Both the position numbers and the translations under genes were made by a program. Shown here one piece after another: positions 16,498 through 24,674 of a DNA stretch of 64,000 nt. Every line of letters starts with the position of its first letter. Positions within the stretch are counted from its first letter, which is position 1. This DNA comes from Streptomyces geranii (GTDB taxonomy: Bacteria > Actinomycetota > Actinomycetes > Streptomycetales > Streptomycetaceae). Location: positions 24,892 to 88,891 of the forward strand of contig NZ_PJME01000041.1 of the NCBI RefSeq assembly GCF_002954775.1. Direction: 5' to 3'. The notes beneath the pieces were generated by a model that saw only the letters and a program-made list of their open reading frames with translations, did no database searches and was not told where the DNA came from.

Positions 16498-16913
16498 CGG
16501 CTTCGCAGGGTCAGGAGTTCGTCGATCAGGTCCCTGTCGCGGGGCTGGGTCAGGCGTTCGCGGGCCTCGGCCGGGGGGAGCCAGAGGATCAGGTCGACCT
16601 CGTCGTTCGGGGCGAAGGTGCCCGACACCGCCTCCGCCTCCCAGTAACTCACCTGCTTGGGGCGGCCGTTGACGTCGTAGTGGGTGGGGGTGAGGGGTGC
16701 GCCGGGGGCGGCCTCGTAGCCCGTCTCCTCCTCGACCTCGCGCAGCGCGGCGGCGAGGGTCTCCTCGTCGTGCTTCAGCCGGCCCTTGGGGTGCGACCAG
16801 TCGTCGTACTTCGGGCGGTGGACCAGGCAGATCTCCAGGCCGCCGTCCACCGGAGAGCGGCGCCACAGGACGCAGCCCGCCGCGAATACGGGGTGTTCGT
16901 CGGCCGAGGTCAC
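16482..16913 (-). CDS. Nudix hydrolase (MutT1-type)
   Basis: 143 residues. The Nudix box GX5EX7REUXEEXGU is complete: G-R-L-K-H-D-E-E-T-L-A-A-A-L-R-E-V-E-E-E-T-G-Y at about residues 43-65. Related proteins hydrolyse 8-oxo-dGTP, Ap4A or related phosphoanhydrides. The histidine phosphatase domain of mycobacterial MutT1 is absent. The start codon overlaps the CHAD stop by 4 bases, so ppk, CHAD and Nudix form a translationally coupled polyphosphate/nucleotide operon. Confidence 0.92.
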   Translation of the reverse strand: MTSADEHPVFAAGCVLWRRSPVDGGLEICLVHRPKYDDWSHPKGRLKHDEETLAAALREVEEETGYEAAPGAPLTPTHYDVNGRPKQVSYWEAEAVSGTFAPNDEVDLILWLPPAEARERLTQPRDRDLIDELLTLRSRQNQS

Positions 16914-18763
16914 CTCGTGCTCATCGCCTTCCGCTCCCAGGACTGCTGGAACGCGAACCTCGCCGCCTCGACCTCGTGGCGCTGGTCGGCGTGGAGCACG
17001 CCGAGGGCGTACGCCGTCGCGGGGGCGATGCGCGGGGTGCGGGCCGCCGCCGCTGCCGCCGCCGCGGCCTCGGAGGCGTCGCGGTGGCGGTTGAGCGCCG
17101 TGCCCGCCGTCAGCATGCGCAGGTCCACGCGGGCCTCGTCGCCGTCCAGGACCTCGTGCGCGTAACGGCGCAGGCGCAGGAGGAGGCGGACGTGGTGCCA
17201 GGGGGCGTCCTGGGGGTGCGGGGCGGGGTCCGGGGAGAGGCCGTGGATGAGGGCCTCGGCGTTGTAGGGGTGGCCGGCGGTGAGGAGGGGGAGGGCGTTG
17301 ACGGCGTCGCAGAGGCGTTCGTCCGCTGCGGCGGCGAGGATGCGCAGGTCGAGGGTGGCGCCGGAAGCCGCGGGGGTCAGGGGGACCTCGCTGGCCAGCA
17401 CCGCCACGTTGTCCGCCACGGCGTGGAAGCGGCTTGAGCCCAGGGCTTGCAGGGCCGCGGAGTGGGCTCGGGTGCGGGCGAGGGTGAGCTGCCGTTCGAG
17501 CAGGGCGCCTGCCTTCGCGGCGCCCACGGTGAGGTTGCCGCGGTCGGGGGTCGCGGGGTGGGCCGAGGGGCCGGTGGTGCCGGGTTCCCCTCGCTTCAGG
17601 ACGGCATCCGCCCTGGCGGAACGACTCCCCACGGCGGGGCTGGTCCGGCTGCTTGAGGCGGAGGCGGCTCGGCTGCCCGGTGCGGAGCGGGTGCCCGTGT
17701 CGGAGCCGCCACGGCTGTCCGCGACGGAGCCAGGTCGGCTGCCGTCGCCGAACCCGGCCCTGCCGTCCGCTGCGGAGCCCAGTCGGCCGCCCGGGGCGGA
17801 GCCGGTCCGGCTGCCGTCGGCGGCCCTGGCCCGGTTGTCCGCTGGTGAGCCCGTTCGGTTGCCTTCGGCGGAACCGGCCTGGCTGCCACCTGCGGCCCCG
17901 GCCTGGCTGTCCCCTGCGGAGCCGGTCCGGCTGCCGTCGGCGAAGCCGGACCCGCTGTCCGAGGCGTACCCGCCCCGGGCGTCCGAGGCAGAGCCGCTCC
18001 GGCTGCCAGCACTGCCTCCGGCCCGGCTGTCTGCAGTGGACCCTGTCCTGCCGTCCGTACCGACTCCGGCCCGGTCGTCCGTAGCGGACCCTGTCCTGCC
18101 GTCCGCACTGCCTCCGGCCCGGCTGTCCGCAGCGGACCCGGCCTGGCGGTCCGTACCGACTCCGGCCCGGCTGTCCGCAGTGGACCCTGCCCTGCCGTCC
18201 GTACTGCCTCCGGCCCGGTCGTCTGCAGCGGACCCGGCCTTACGGTCCGTACCGCCTCCGGCCCGGCTGTCCGCAGCGGACCCTGCCCTGCCGGCCTTGC
18301 CGACGGCTGCCCGGCTGCCCGTACCGCCGCCCGCCCAGCCGTCCACGGCGAAGCCGGTTCTGCCGCTCACGGCCGAGCCCCCGCCGCCGCCCTGTGCCGG
18401 GAGCGGGACCGTGCCCGAGAGGCGTTGCAGGGCCAGTAGCAGGCGTTCCAGGCGGGAGGCGTAGGCGTGTTCCCTTGCCAAGGTGCCTGACAGCCAGGCC
18501 AGTTCGGGGTGCATCGTCTCCGACCATGTGGGGTCGAGGAGCGGGCGGAAGGTGTGGAGGGTGCCCGTGATGCGGCGGGCCGCGTGGCGCAGGGCGCGGG
18601 CCGCGTCCACGGGGTCCTCCCCGGCGCTCGTGCCGGTCTCCCTGTGCAGGCGCAGGGCGCGGAGGAACTCCGTCGCCTGCGCCTGCAGGTAGTCCGCCAG
18701 CGCGTCGGCGGTCACGGGTCCGGCCGTCGTGGGGTCGGTCGGGTCAAGGTGTTGCTGTGCCAC
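16910..18763 (-). CDS. CHAD-domain protein with long low-complexity insertion
   Basis: 617 residues. CHAD domains bind inorganic polyphosphate through conserved His and basic helices. Here the CHAD fold is split: an N-terminal part (about 20-124, with the R-x-L-R-H-A-A-R-R helix) and a C-terminal part (about 410-610, with H-H-V-R-L-L-L-R-L-R-R). Between them lie about 260 residues of Gly/Ser/Ala/Arg/Asp repeats. The gene overlaps ppk by 20 bases and the Nudix gene by 4, which fits a role at polyphosphate granules made by Ppk. The insertion is unusually large for the family. Confidence 0.85.
   Translation of the reverse strand: MAQQHLDPTDPTTAGPVTADALADYLQAQATEFLRALRLHRETGTSAGEDPVDAARALRHAARRITGTLHTFRPLLDPTWSETMHPELAWLSGTLAREHAYASRLERLLLALQRLSGTVPLPAQGGGGGSAVSGRTGFAVDGWAGGGTGSRAAVGKAGRAGSAADSRAGGGTDRKAGSAADDRAGGSTDGRAGSTADSRAGVGTDRQAGSAADSRAGGSADGRTGSATDDRAGVGTDGRTGSTADSRAGGSAGSRSGSASDARGGYASDSGSGFADGSRTGSAGDSQAGAAGGSQAGSAEGNRTGSPADNRARAADGSRTGSAPGGRLGSAADGRAGFGDGSRPGSVADSRGGSDTGTRSAPGSRAASASSSRTSPAVGSRSARADAVLKRGEPGTTGPSAHPATPDRGNLTVGAAKAGALLERQLTLARTRAHSAALQALGSSRFHAVADNVAVLASEVPLTPAASGATLDLRILAAAADERLCDAVNALPLLTAGHPYNAEALIHGLSPDPAPHPQDAPWHHVRLLLRLRRYAHEVLDGDEARVDLRMLTAGTALNRHRDASEAAAAAAAAARTPRIAPATAYALGVLHADQRHEVEAARFAFQQSWERKAMSTR
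17606..18391 (-). repeat. Degenerate coding tandem repeats inside the CHAD gene
   Basis: Encodes about residues 125-386 of the CHAD protein. Units of roughly 10 residues such as G-S-A-A-D-S-R-A-G-G and G-S-T-A-D-S-R-A-G-V repeat many times, and blocks of the underlying bases are nearly identical around 18030-18300. The region has no hydrophobic core and should be disordered. It is prone to expansion and contraction. Confidence 0.85.
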
Positions 18764-20975
18764 GCCTGCGCCTCCGGGCGTCTATGAGCATCTCCTGGAC
18801 GTTGCGCAGAGGGTGCCCCTCCGCGTCCGTCGCGTGCCGGGTCCACTCGCCGTCCGGGCCCAGGTGCCAGGACTGTGTGGTGTCGGACATACCGGTTTCG
18901 AGCATCCGGTTGATCGAGGCCCGGTGGGCCGGGTCGGTGACCCTGACCAGTGCCTCGATACGGCGGTCGAGGTTGCGGTGCATCATGTCGGCGCTGCCGA
19001 ACCACACCTCGGGCTCGCCGCCGTTGCCGAAGACGAAGACCCGGGAGTGTTCGAGGAAGCGGCCGAGTACGGAACGGACTCGAATGTTCTCGGACAGGCC
19101 AGGGACCCCTGGGCGTACCGCGCAGATGCCGCGCACCCAGACGTCGCACGGGACGCCCGCCTGGGAGGCGCGGTACAGCGCGTCGATGATCGCCTCGTCC
19201 ACCATCGAGTTGACCTTGATACGGACGTACGCGGGACGTCCGGCACGGTGGTGCTGGACCTCCTTGTTGATCCGTGAGATCAGGCCGTCGCGCAGCGACT
19301 TGGGGGCCACCAGGAGGCGGCGGTAGGTCTCGCGGCGGGAGTAGCCGGACAGCCGGTTGAAGAGGTCCGAGAGGTCCGCGCCGACCTGCTGGTCCGCCGT
19401 CAGGAGGCCCAGGTCCTCGTACAGGCGGGCCGTCTTCGGGTGGTAGTTGCCGGTGCCGACGTGGGAGTAGCGGCGCAGCGTGTCGCCCTCCTGGCGGACC
19501 ACCAGGGACAGCTTGCAGTGGGTCTTGAGGCCGACGAGGCCGTACACGACATGGCAGCCGGACTCCTCCAGCTTGCGCGCCCACTTGATGTTCGCCTGCT
19601 CGTCGAAGCGGGCCTTGATCTCGACCAGGACGAGGACCTGCTTGCCCGCCTCCGCCGCCTCGATGAGCGCGTCCACGATCGGGGAGTCGCCGGAGGTGCG
19701 GTACAGGGTCTGCTTGATGGCGAGGACGTCGTCGTCGCCCGCCGCCTGCTCCAGGAACGCCTGGACCGAGGTCGAGAAGCTGTCGTACGGGTGGTGCAGG
19801 AGCACGTCCCGTTCGCGCAGGGCGGCGAAGATGTCCGGCGCGGACGACGACTCGACCTCGGCCAGATCGCGGTGGGTGCCCGCGATGAACTTGGGGAACT
19901 TCAGCTCGGGCCGGTCGAGGGAGGAGATGCCGAAGAGGCCGGTGAGGTCGAGGGGGCCGGGCAGCGGGTACACCTCCGCCTCGGTGATCTTCAGTTCGCG
20001 TACGAGCAGGTCGAGGACGTAACGGTCGATGGACTCCTCGACCTCCAGGCGCACCGGCGGGCCGAAGCGGCGCCGCATCAGTTCCTTCTCCAGGGCCTGG
20101 AGGAGGTTCTCGGCGTCGTCCTCCTCGACCTCCAGGTCCTCGTTGCGGGTGAGGCGGAAGGCGTGGTGCTCCAGCACCTCCATGCCGGGGAACAGCTCTT
20201 CGAGGTGCGCGGCGATGACGTCCTCGATGGGCACGTACCGGCTCGGCGAGGCCTCCAGGAAGCGGGAGAGCAGCGGCGGGACCTTGACGCGCGCGAAGTG
20301 GCGGTGTCCGCTCACCGGGTTCCGTACGACGACCGCGAGGTTCAGGGAGAGGCCCGAGATGTACGGGAAGGGGTGCGCGGGGTCGACGGCCAGCGGGGTC
20401 AGCACCGGGAAGATCTGGTGGCGGAAGAGGGTGAACAGGCGGGCCTGCTCCTTCTCCGTCAGCTCGGCCCAGCGGACCAGGTGCACGCCCTCCTCGGCGA
20501 GCGCCGGGGCGACGTCCTCCTGGTAGCAGGCGGCGTGCCGGGCCATCAGCTCGCGGGAGCGGGCCCAGATCATCTCCAGCACCTCGCGGGGCTGGAGGCC
20601 GGAGGCGGAGCGGGTGGCGACGCCGGTGGCTATGCGGCGCTTGAGGCCGGCCACCCGGACCATGAAGAACTCGTCCAGGTTGCTGGCGAAGATCGCGAGG
20701 AAATTAGCCCGTTCGAGGAGCGGGGTGTTCGGGTCCTCGGCCAGTTCGAGCACCCGCTCGTTGAACGCGAGCCAGCTGCGCTCCCGGTCGAGGAAGCGGC
20801 CCTGCGGCAGCAGTTCGCCGTCGTAGGGTGCCTCCTCGTACTCGTCGAGGTCGGCGTCGATGTCCGGCTCCAGGTCGGAGACCACGGCCGACACCGTGTG
20901 CGGGCGGTGGGAGGTCAGGGAACCGACGGACGGCTGCGCGTGCTGTACCTGCGACTGGGCGTTTGGCTGGCTCAT
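18744..20975 (-). CDS. ppk: Polyphosphate kinase 1 (RNA degradosome-type)
   Basis: 743 residues from the ATG at 20975 (MSQPNAQSQVQHAQ), which fits the usual Streptomyces Ppk length; the frame is open for 46 more codons upstream without family character. It makes long-chain polyphosphate from ATP reversibly. Domain order: disordered acidic N-terminus (to about 60), N domain with RFLDRERSWLAFNERVLELA, head domain, and two PLD-like catalytic domains. The autophosphorylated His lies in RRYSHVGTGNYH; a second catalytic His region is DRRIEALVRV-adjacent (HRNLDRR). First gene of the ppk-CHAD-Nudix operon. In Streptomyces it is induced under phosphate limitation. Confidence 0.95.
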   Translation of the reverse strand: MSQPNAQSQVQHAQPSVGSLTSHRPHTVSAVVSDLEPDIDADLDEYEEAPYDGELLPQGRFLDRERSWLAFNERVLELAEDPNTPLLERANFLAIFASNLDEFFMVRVAGLKRRIATGVATRSASGLQPREVLEMIWARSRELMARHAACYQEDVAPALAEEGVHLVRWAELTEKEQARLFTLFRHQIFPVLTPLAVDPAHPFPYISGLSLNLAVVVRNPVSGHRHFARVKVPPLLSRFLEASPSRYVPIEDVIAAHLEELFPGMEVLEHHAFRLTRNEDLEVEEDDAENLLQALEKELMRRRFGPPVRLEVEESIDRYVLDLLVRELKITEAEVYPLPGPLDLTGLFGISSLDRPELKFPKFIAGTHRDLAEVESSSAPDIFAALRERDVLLHHPYDSFSTSVQAFLEQAAGDDDVLAIKQTLYRTSGDSPIVDALIEAAEAGKQVLVLVEIKARFDEQANIKWARKLEESGCHVVYGLVGLKTHCKLSLVVRQEGDTLRRYSHVGTGNYHPKTARLYEDLGLLTADQQVGADLSDLFNRLSGYSRRETYRRLLVAPKSLRDGLISRINKEVQHHRAGRPAYVRIKVNSMVDEAIIDALYRASQAGVPCDVWVRGICAVRPGVPGLSENIRVRSVLGRFLEHSRVFVFGNGGEPEVWFGSADMMHRNLDRRIEALVRVTDPAHRASINRMLETGMSDTTQSWHLGPDGEWTRHATDAEGHPLRNVQEMLIDARRRRRGTATP

Positions 20976-21286
20976 GACCCCATTGTTCCGCGCCCGGCCC
21001 GGGACGGGCGCGTCGGAACGCGCGGGCGGGAGCGCGGCCGGGACCGGCTGGGCCGCTCCGGTCCCCTGGATGCCCTCTGGGGGCGGTGAAGGCTCAGGCA
21101 CGGCGGGCGTCATTGGGTGAGCGTCGCAAGCCTGGCTGAATCACTGGTTACGGGGACATGACGTGCGGGATATCGGGGGGCGGCTCGCAGGTGTGACCGG
21201 TGGGGCGGGCGGGGGTACGGACGGGGTGCGCGTATGCCCCTTCTCCCCGGTGGAAGGGGCATACGCGAGCCTGTGTCGCCGCGTCC

Positions 21287-22279
21287 TCAGGCCGTGCGGC
21301 GGCGCAGCAGCCAGAAGGCGGCGGCCGTCGCGGCGGCGGTGACGGCGAGGACGATGCCGGTCTCCATGAGCTGGAGGGGCCAGAAGTGGGAGGAGGGGTG
21401 GTAGTCGCGGTAGTAGCCGACGACGTCACGGGCGGCGCGGCACTCGTCGTAGGCGCAGTACGGGTCCGGGACGCGGGACCCGCTGGAGGTGATGACACCG
21501 TCGCCGACGACCATGCCGGTCGACTGCTGCGGGTAGCCGGTCTTCCGGGTCAGGGTCTCGGCCGGCCACAGGTGCGGGCGCAGGCTGCTGATGACGCTCG
21601 CGAGGGTCAGCAGGGCCACGACGGCGATGCCGAGGGCGGGCAGCGAGCGCCGTGCGAGCAGGCCCGCGAGGGCGCCCACGGCCAGGCCGAGCAGGGCGTA
21701 CGCGGTGGCGAGGGTGCCGTTGGCGACGAAGTAGCTGCTCTGGTTCCACTCCCAGGTGCCCGCCGACCCCCACAGCTCGCTGTGCCTGTCCCACATCAGG
21801 CGGTGCAGGAGGGTGAGGAGGACGGTTCCGGTGACGAGCAGCGCGGCCGGTACGGCGAGCTTGGCGGCGAGCCAGCGGGTCGGCGTCACCGACTGCGTCC
21901 AGGCCAGCTGAGCGGTGTCTCTCTCCAGTTCACGGCCGATCAGGGAGCCGCCCGCCCAGGCGGCGGCGAACAGGGGGACGAGACCGATCAGGCGTCTGGC
22001 GACGGACTCGGCGAAGCCGAGCTGGGCGCGTTCGGTCCCGGAGTAGTCGCAGGCCTGTTCCACGACCCTCTCGCGGCAGCCGGACCTGCTGAACGTGCCG
22101 AAGGCCGCGTCGAGCGCGAATCCATAGATCCACAGCAGCGCACAGGCGGCCACGGCGACGTACAGCAGCCAGAACCGGAGTGCCGGGCGATGCAGGCGGA
22201 GCGTGACCCGGACGAGACCCTGGAGGGCAAAGGCGCGCCCGGGTCTTTCGAGGGCCGCGGGTGCGGTCTTGACGGTCAT
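21287..22279 (-). CDS. ABC transporter permease, paralogue 1
   Basis: 330 residues from the ATG at 22279, which overlaps the previous stop (ATGA). It has about six hydrophobic segments and a large extracellular loop containing two Cys (G-C-R-E-R ... Q-A-C-D-Y). It resembles ABC-2 type permeases next to YtrA regulators. It is the last gene of a four-gene operon (GntR, ATPase, permease, permease). It is closely related to the permease at 22276-23271: shared R-F/W-F-W-L-L-Y-V-A-V near the N-terminus, W-T-Q-S-V-T-P-T/A-R-W-L-A-A-K-L-A-V-P-A mid-protein, and a W-P-L-Q-L-M/V-E-T-G-I end. Substrate unknown. Confidence 0.85.
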   Translation of the reverse strand: MTVKTAPAALERPGRAFALQGLVRVTLRLHRPALRFWLLYVAVAACALLWIYGFALDAAFGTFSRSGCRERVVEQACDYSGTERAQLGFAESVARRLIGLVPLFAAAWAGGSLIGRELERDTAQLAWTQSVTPTRWLAAKLAVPAALLVTGTVLLTLLHRLMWDRHSELWGSAGTWEWNQSSYFVANGTLATAYALLGLAVGALAGLLARRSLPALGIAVVALLTLASVISSLRPHLWPAETLTRKTGYPQQSTGMVVGDGVITSSGSRVPDPYCAYDECRAARDVVGYYRDYHPSSHFWPLQLMETGIVLAVTAAATAAAFWLLRRRTA

Positions 22280-23271
22280 GCGGCGGCTCCCGAACGGCGC
22301 TTGAGGAGGGCGAAGGCGACGAGTACGGCCGCTGCCGCGAGGGCGAGGAGGATGCCCGTCTCGACCAGCTGGAGGGGCCAGAAGTGCGAGGCCGGGTGGT
22401 AGTCGAGGTAGACACCGGCGACGTCGTTGCGGGCGACGCACGAGGCCTTGCCGTCGCAGAACAGGTCGGGGAGGCGGGCGCCGGTGGAGGTGTAGGAGCC
22501 CCTGCCGACCCACATGTTGCCGATGTCGTCGAACCCGGTGGCGCTCTTCCGGGTCTCGGCCGGCCACAGGTGCGGACGCAGGTTCTGGAAGAGCCGCAGG
22601 ACGATGCCGGTGCCGACGAGGGCGATGCCCAGGGCGGGCAGCGAGCGGCGCACGATCATGCCCACGAGGGCACCGAGGGCCAGGCCCAGCAGGGCGTAGG
22701 CGGTGGCGAGGGTGCCGTGCAGCTCGAAGATCCCGGTGTCGTACCAGTTCCAGCTGTCCTGCCGCAGTTCGGGAGTGGCCGCCCACATCGCGCGGTGCAG
22801 CAGGGTGAGCGGGAGGATGCCCGCGACGATCAGTACGGCGGGTACGGCGAGCTTGGCGGCGAGCCAGCGGGCCGGGGTCACGGACTGGGTCCAGGCCAGC
22901 CGGGCGGTGCCGTCCTCCAGTTCGCGGCCGATGAGCGAGGCGCCCGCCCACGCGGCGATCAGGATCGGGGCGACGGTGAGGAGGGCGCTGCCGAGGCCGA
23001 CGCCCGCATCCCAGCGGGCTCCGTGCGGGCCCAGCGTGTCGCAGCCGAGGTCGGGCATGACGCTGTCACGGCAGCCCGACCTGGCCAGCTCGTCCATGGC
23101 CGCGTTCGCGCCCGGCCCGTACGTCCACAGGATCACCCCGGCGGTCACGGCGACGTACAGCAGCCAGAACCAGAGGGCGGAGCGGTGGACGCGCAGCAGG
23201 GCCCAGGTGAGGCCACTGGGGCGGAGGGCGCCGCGTCTCGCGGGTGGCGCGAGTGCGGTCGTGGCGGTCAT
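22276..23271 (-). CDS. ABC transporter permease, paralogue 2
   Basis: 331 residues from the ATG at 23271, overlapping the ATPase stop by 4 bases. Same architecture as the next gene: first membrane segment about 35-55, extracellular Cys-containing loop (S-G-C-R-D-S ... L-G-C-D-T), and further segments in the second half. The two proteins probably form the heteromeric membrane part of one exporter driven by the ATPase at 23268-24176. The pair looks like a tandem duplication. Confidence 0.85.
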   Translation of the reverse strand: MTATTALAPPARRGALRPSGLTWALLRVHRSALWFWLLYVAVTAGVILWTYGPGANAAMDELARSGCRDSVMPDLGCDTLGPHGARWDAGVGLGSALLTVAPILIAAWAGASLIGRELEDGTARLAWTQSVTPARWLAAKLAVPAVLIVAGILPLTLLHRAMWAATPELRQDSWNWYDTGIFELHGTLATAYALLGLALGALVGMIVRRSLPALGIALVGTGIVLRLFQNLRPHLWPAETRKSATGFDDIGNMWVGRGSYTSTGARLPDLFCDGKASCVARNDVAGVYLDYHPASHFWPLQLVETGILLALAAAAVLVAFALLKRRSGAAA

Positions 23272-24176
23272 ACGGCGGCCTCCACCGGCTCGGCCGGGTC
23301 GTCGGCGTCGTCGGAGTCCAGGTGCAGCGACGGCGCCTCCGGGGAGCGGAGGTGGGCCAGGACCAGTTCCTCCAGGGTGGGGGTCGTCCGCTGCCAGGTT
23401 CCGGCGAGGCGGCCCCCGGGGCGTATCAGGGCGGTGGTCTGACGGCCCGTCGTGCGGGACTCGATCACCGTGTGGCCGTCGAGGTCGGCGGCCGGGCCGG
23501 TGACCAGGGTGTGGGCGGTGAGCAGGTCGTCCAGCGGGCCTGCGAGGCGGACCCGGCCCGAGCCGATGAGCAGGACGTGGTCGCAGGAGCCCTCCAGCTC
23601 GGCCACGACGTGCGAGGACATGACAACCGTGGTGCCGTGCTCGGCGGCGTCGGCCATCAGCGTGCCCATCAGCTCGTGCCGGGCGAGCGGGTCCAGGTCG
23701 GCCATCGGCTCGTCCAGGAGCAGCAGTTCGGGCCGCTTGCCGAGGGCGAGGGCGAGCGCGACCCGGGTGCGCTGACCGCCCGAGAGGACGCGGATCTTGG
23801 CGTCGAGGTCGAGGGCGCCGTCGGCGACGACCCGCTCGGCGACGGCCCTGTCCCAGCGCCGGGGGTTCATCTCCCGGCCCCAGCGGAGGGTTTCGGCGAC
23901 GGTGAGCTGAGGGTGCAGGGGCTTGTCCTGGGCGACGTACGCCATGCGCTCGCGCGCCGCCGCCGGGCTGGTGCCCAGGACGGTGAGCGTGCCCTCGGTG
24001 GGCCTGAGCAGACCGGCCGCGTGGGCCAGCAGCGTCGACTTGCCCGCGCCGTTGGGCCCGACGACCGCGCAGACGCGCCCGGCCGGCAGCCGGAACGCGC
24101 ACTCGCGCAGCGCCCAGCCCTTCCGCCGGCCGAACCGCTTGCCCAGCCCGGCCGCCGCCATGGCGGTGTCGCTCAT
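23268..24176 (-). CDS. ABC transporter ATPase (Ytr/BcrA type)
   Basis: 302 residues. Walker A GPNGAGKST (about 38-46), signature LSGGQRTRVALA, Walker B LLLLDEPMADLDP and switch His in SSHVVAELE. The C-terminal 80 residues are an accessory domain typical of drug or bacteriocin exporters. It overlaps both neighbours by 4 bases. Together with two paralogous permeases and a YtrA-type regulator it forms a stress-responsive exporter; cell-wall antibiotics are the usual inducers of such systems, which is inference here. Confidence 0.93.
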   Translation of the reverse strand: MSDTAMAAAGLGKRFGRRKGWALRECAFRLPAGRVCAVVGPNGAGKSTLLAHAAGLLRPTEGTLTVLGTSPAAARERMAYVAQDKPLHPQLTVAETLRWGREMNPRRWDRAVAERVVADGALDLDAKIRVLSGGQRTRVALALALGKRPELLLLDEPMADLDPLARHELMGTLMADAAEHGTTVVMSSHVVAELEGSCDHVLLIGSGRVRLAGPLDDLLTAHTLVTGPAADLDGHTVIESRTTGRQTTALIRPGGRLAGTWQRTTPTLEELVLAHLRSPEAPSLHLDSDDADDPAEPVEAAV

Positions 24177-24559
24177 CCCTGGTCCCCCTTGAAATGCGTG
24201 TCGAGTACGGAGTTGAACAGCGCCGCCACGTCGTCCCGTTCGAGCCCGGCCGCGCGGGCCCGGTCGGCCCAGTCGGCCAGTTCGGCGCCGAACGGGGAGT
24301 CCGCCGGGGCCGCCCCCAGCGACTTCCGGACGAAGGTGCCGAGACCCCGCCGGGCCTCGACCAGGCCCTCGCGCTCCAGCTCGCGGTAGGCCTTCAGGAC
24401 GGTGTTCGGGTTGATGGCGGTGGCCGCCACGACCTCGCGGGCCGTGGGCAGCTTGTCGCCGGGCTCCAACAGGCCCAGGCGCAGGGCCTGTTTGGTCTGC
24501 TGGACGATCTGGAGATAGGTGGCGACGCCGGTGCGCCTGTCGATGCGGTACTCGACCAC
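24173..24559 (-). CDS. GntR-family repressor, YtrA subfamily
   Basis: 128 residues from the GTG at 24559; a GTG four codons upstream (24571) would put the start inside the operator. Winged helix at the N-terminus: P-T-Y-L-Q-like start (ATYLQIVQQTKQAL), recognition region PTAREVVAATAINPNTVLKAYRELEREGLVE, then R-R-G-L-G-T-F-V. The short C-terminal domain (about 45 residues) is the mark of the YtrA group, which regulates an adjacent ABC exporter. A perfect 13-base inverted repeat sits directly upstream. The stop overlaps the ATPase start by 4 bases. Confidence 0.93.
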   Translation of the reverse strand: MVEYRIDRRTGVATYLQIVQQTKQALRLGLLEPGDKLPTAREVVAATAINPNTVLKAYRELEREGLVEARRGLGTFVRKSLGAAPADSPFGAELADWADRARAAGLERDDVAALFNSVLDTHFKGDQG

Positions 24560-24568
24560 GCGTACAAC

Positions 24569-24600
24569 CACCCTTTCACTAATTGAGTAGTGAAAGGGTG
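24569..24600. promoter_or_regulatory. Operator palindrome of the YtrA-type repressor
   Basis: Perfect inverted repeat with 13-base arms (24569-24581 and 24588-24600) around ATTGAG. It lies ten bases upstream of the repressor start, an ideal place for autorepression, and is much AT-richer than its surroundings. Confidence 0.75.
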
Positions 24601-24674
24601 AACCAAGAGAGGGGGCGGTGTCAAGATCACCGCCCCCTGGGATCAACAGGTGGACTTGTAGGGCGAGTCGAGGG

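Noticed and set aside
19440..21089. Long plus-strand open frame opposite ppk
   Set aside because: Antisense shadow of ppk; no domain and low-complexity Val/Gly/Glu composition.
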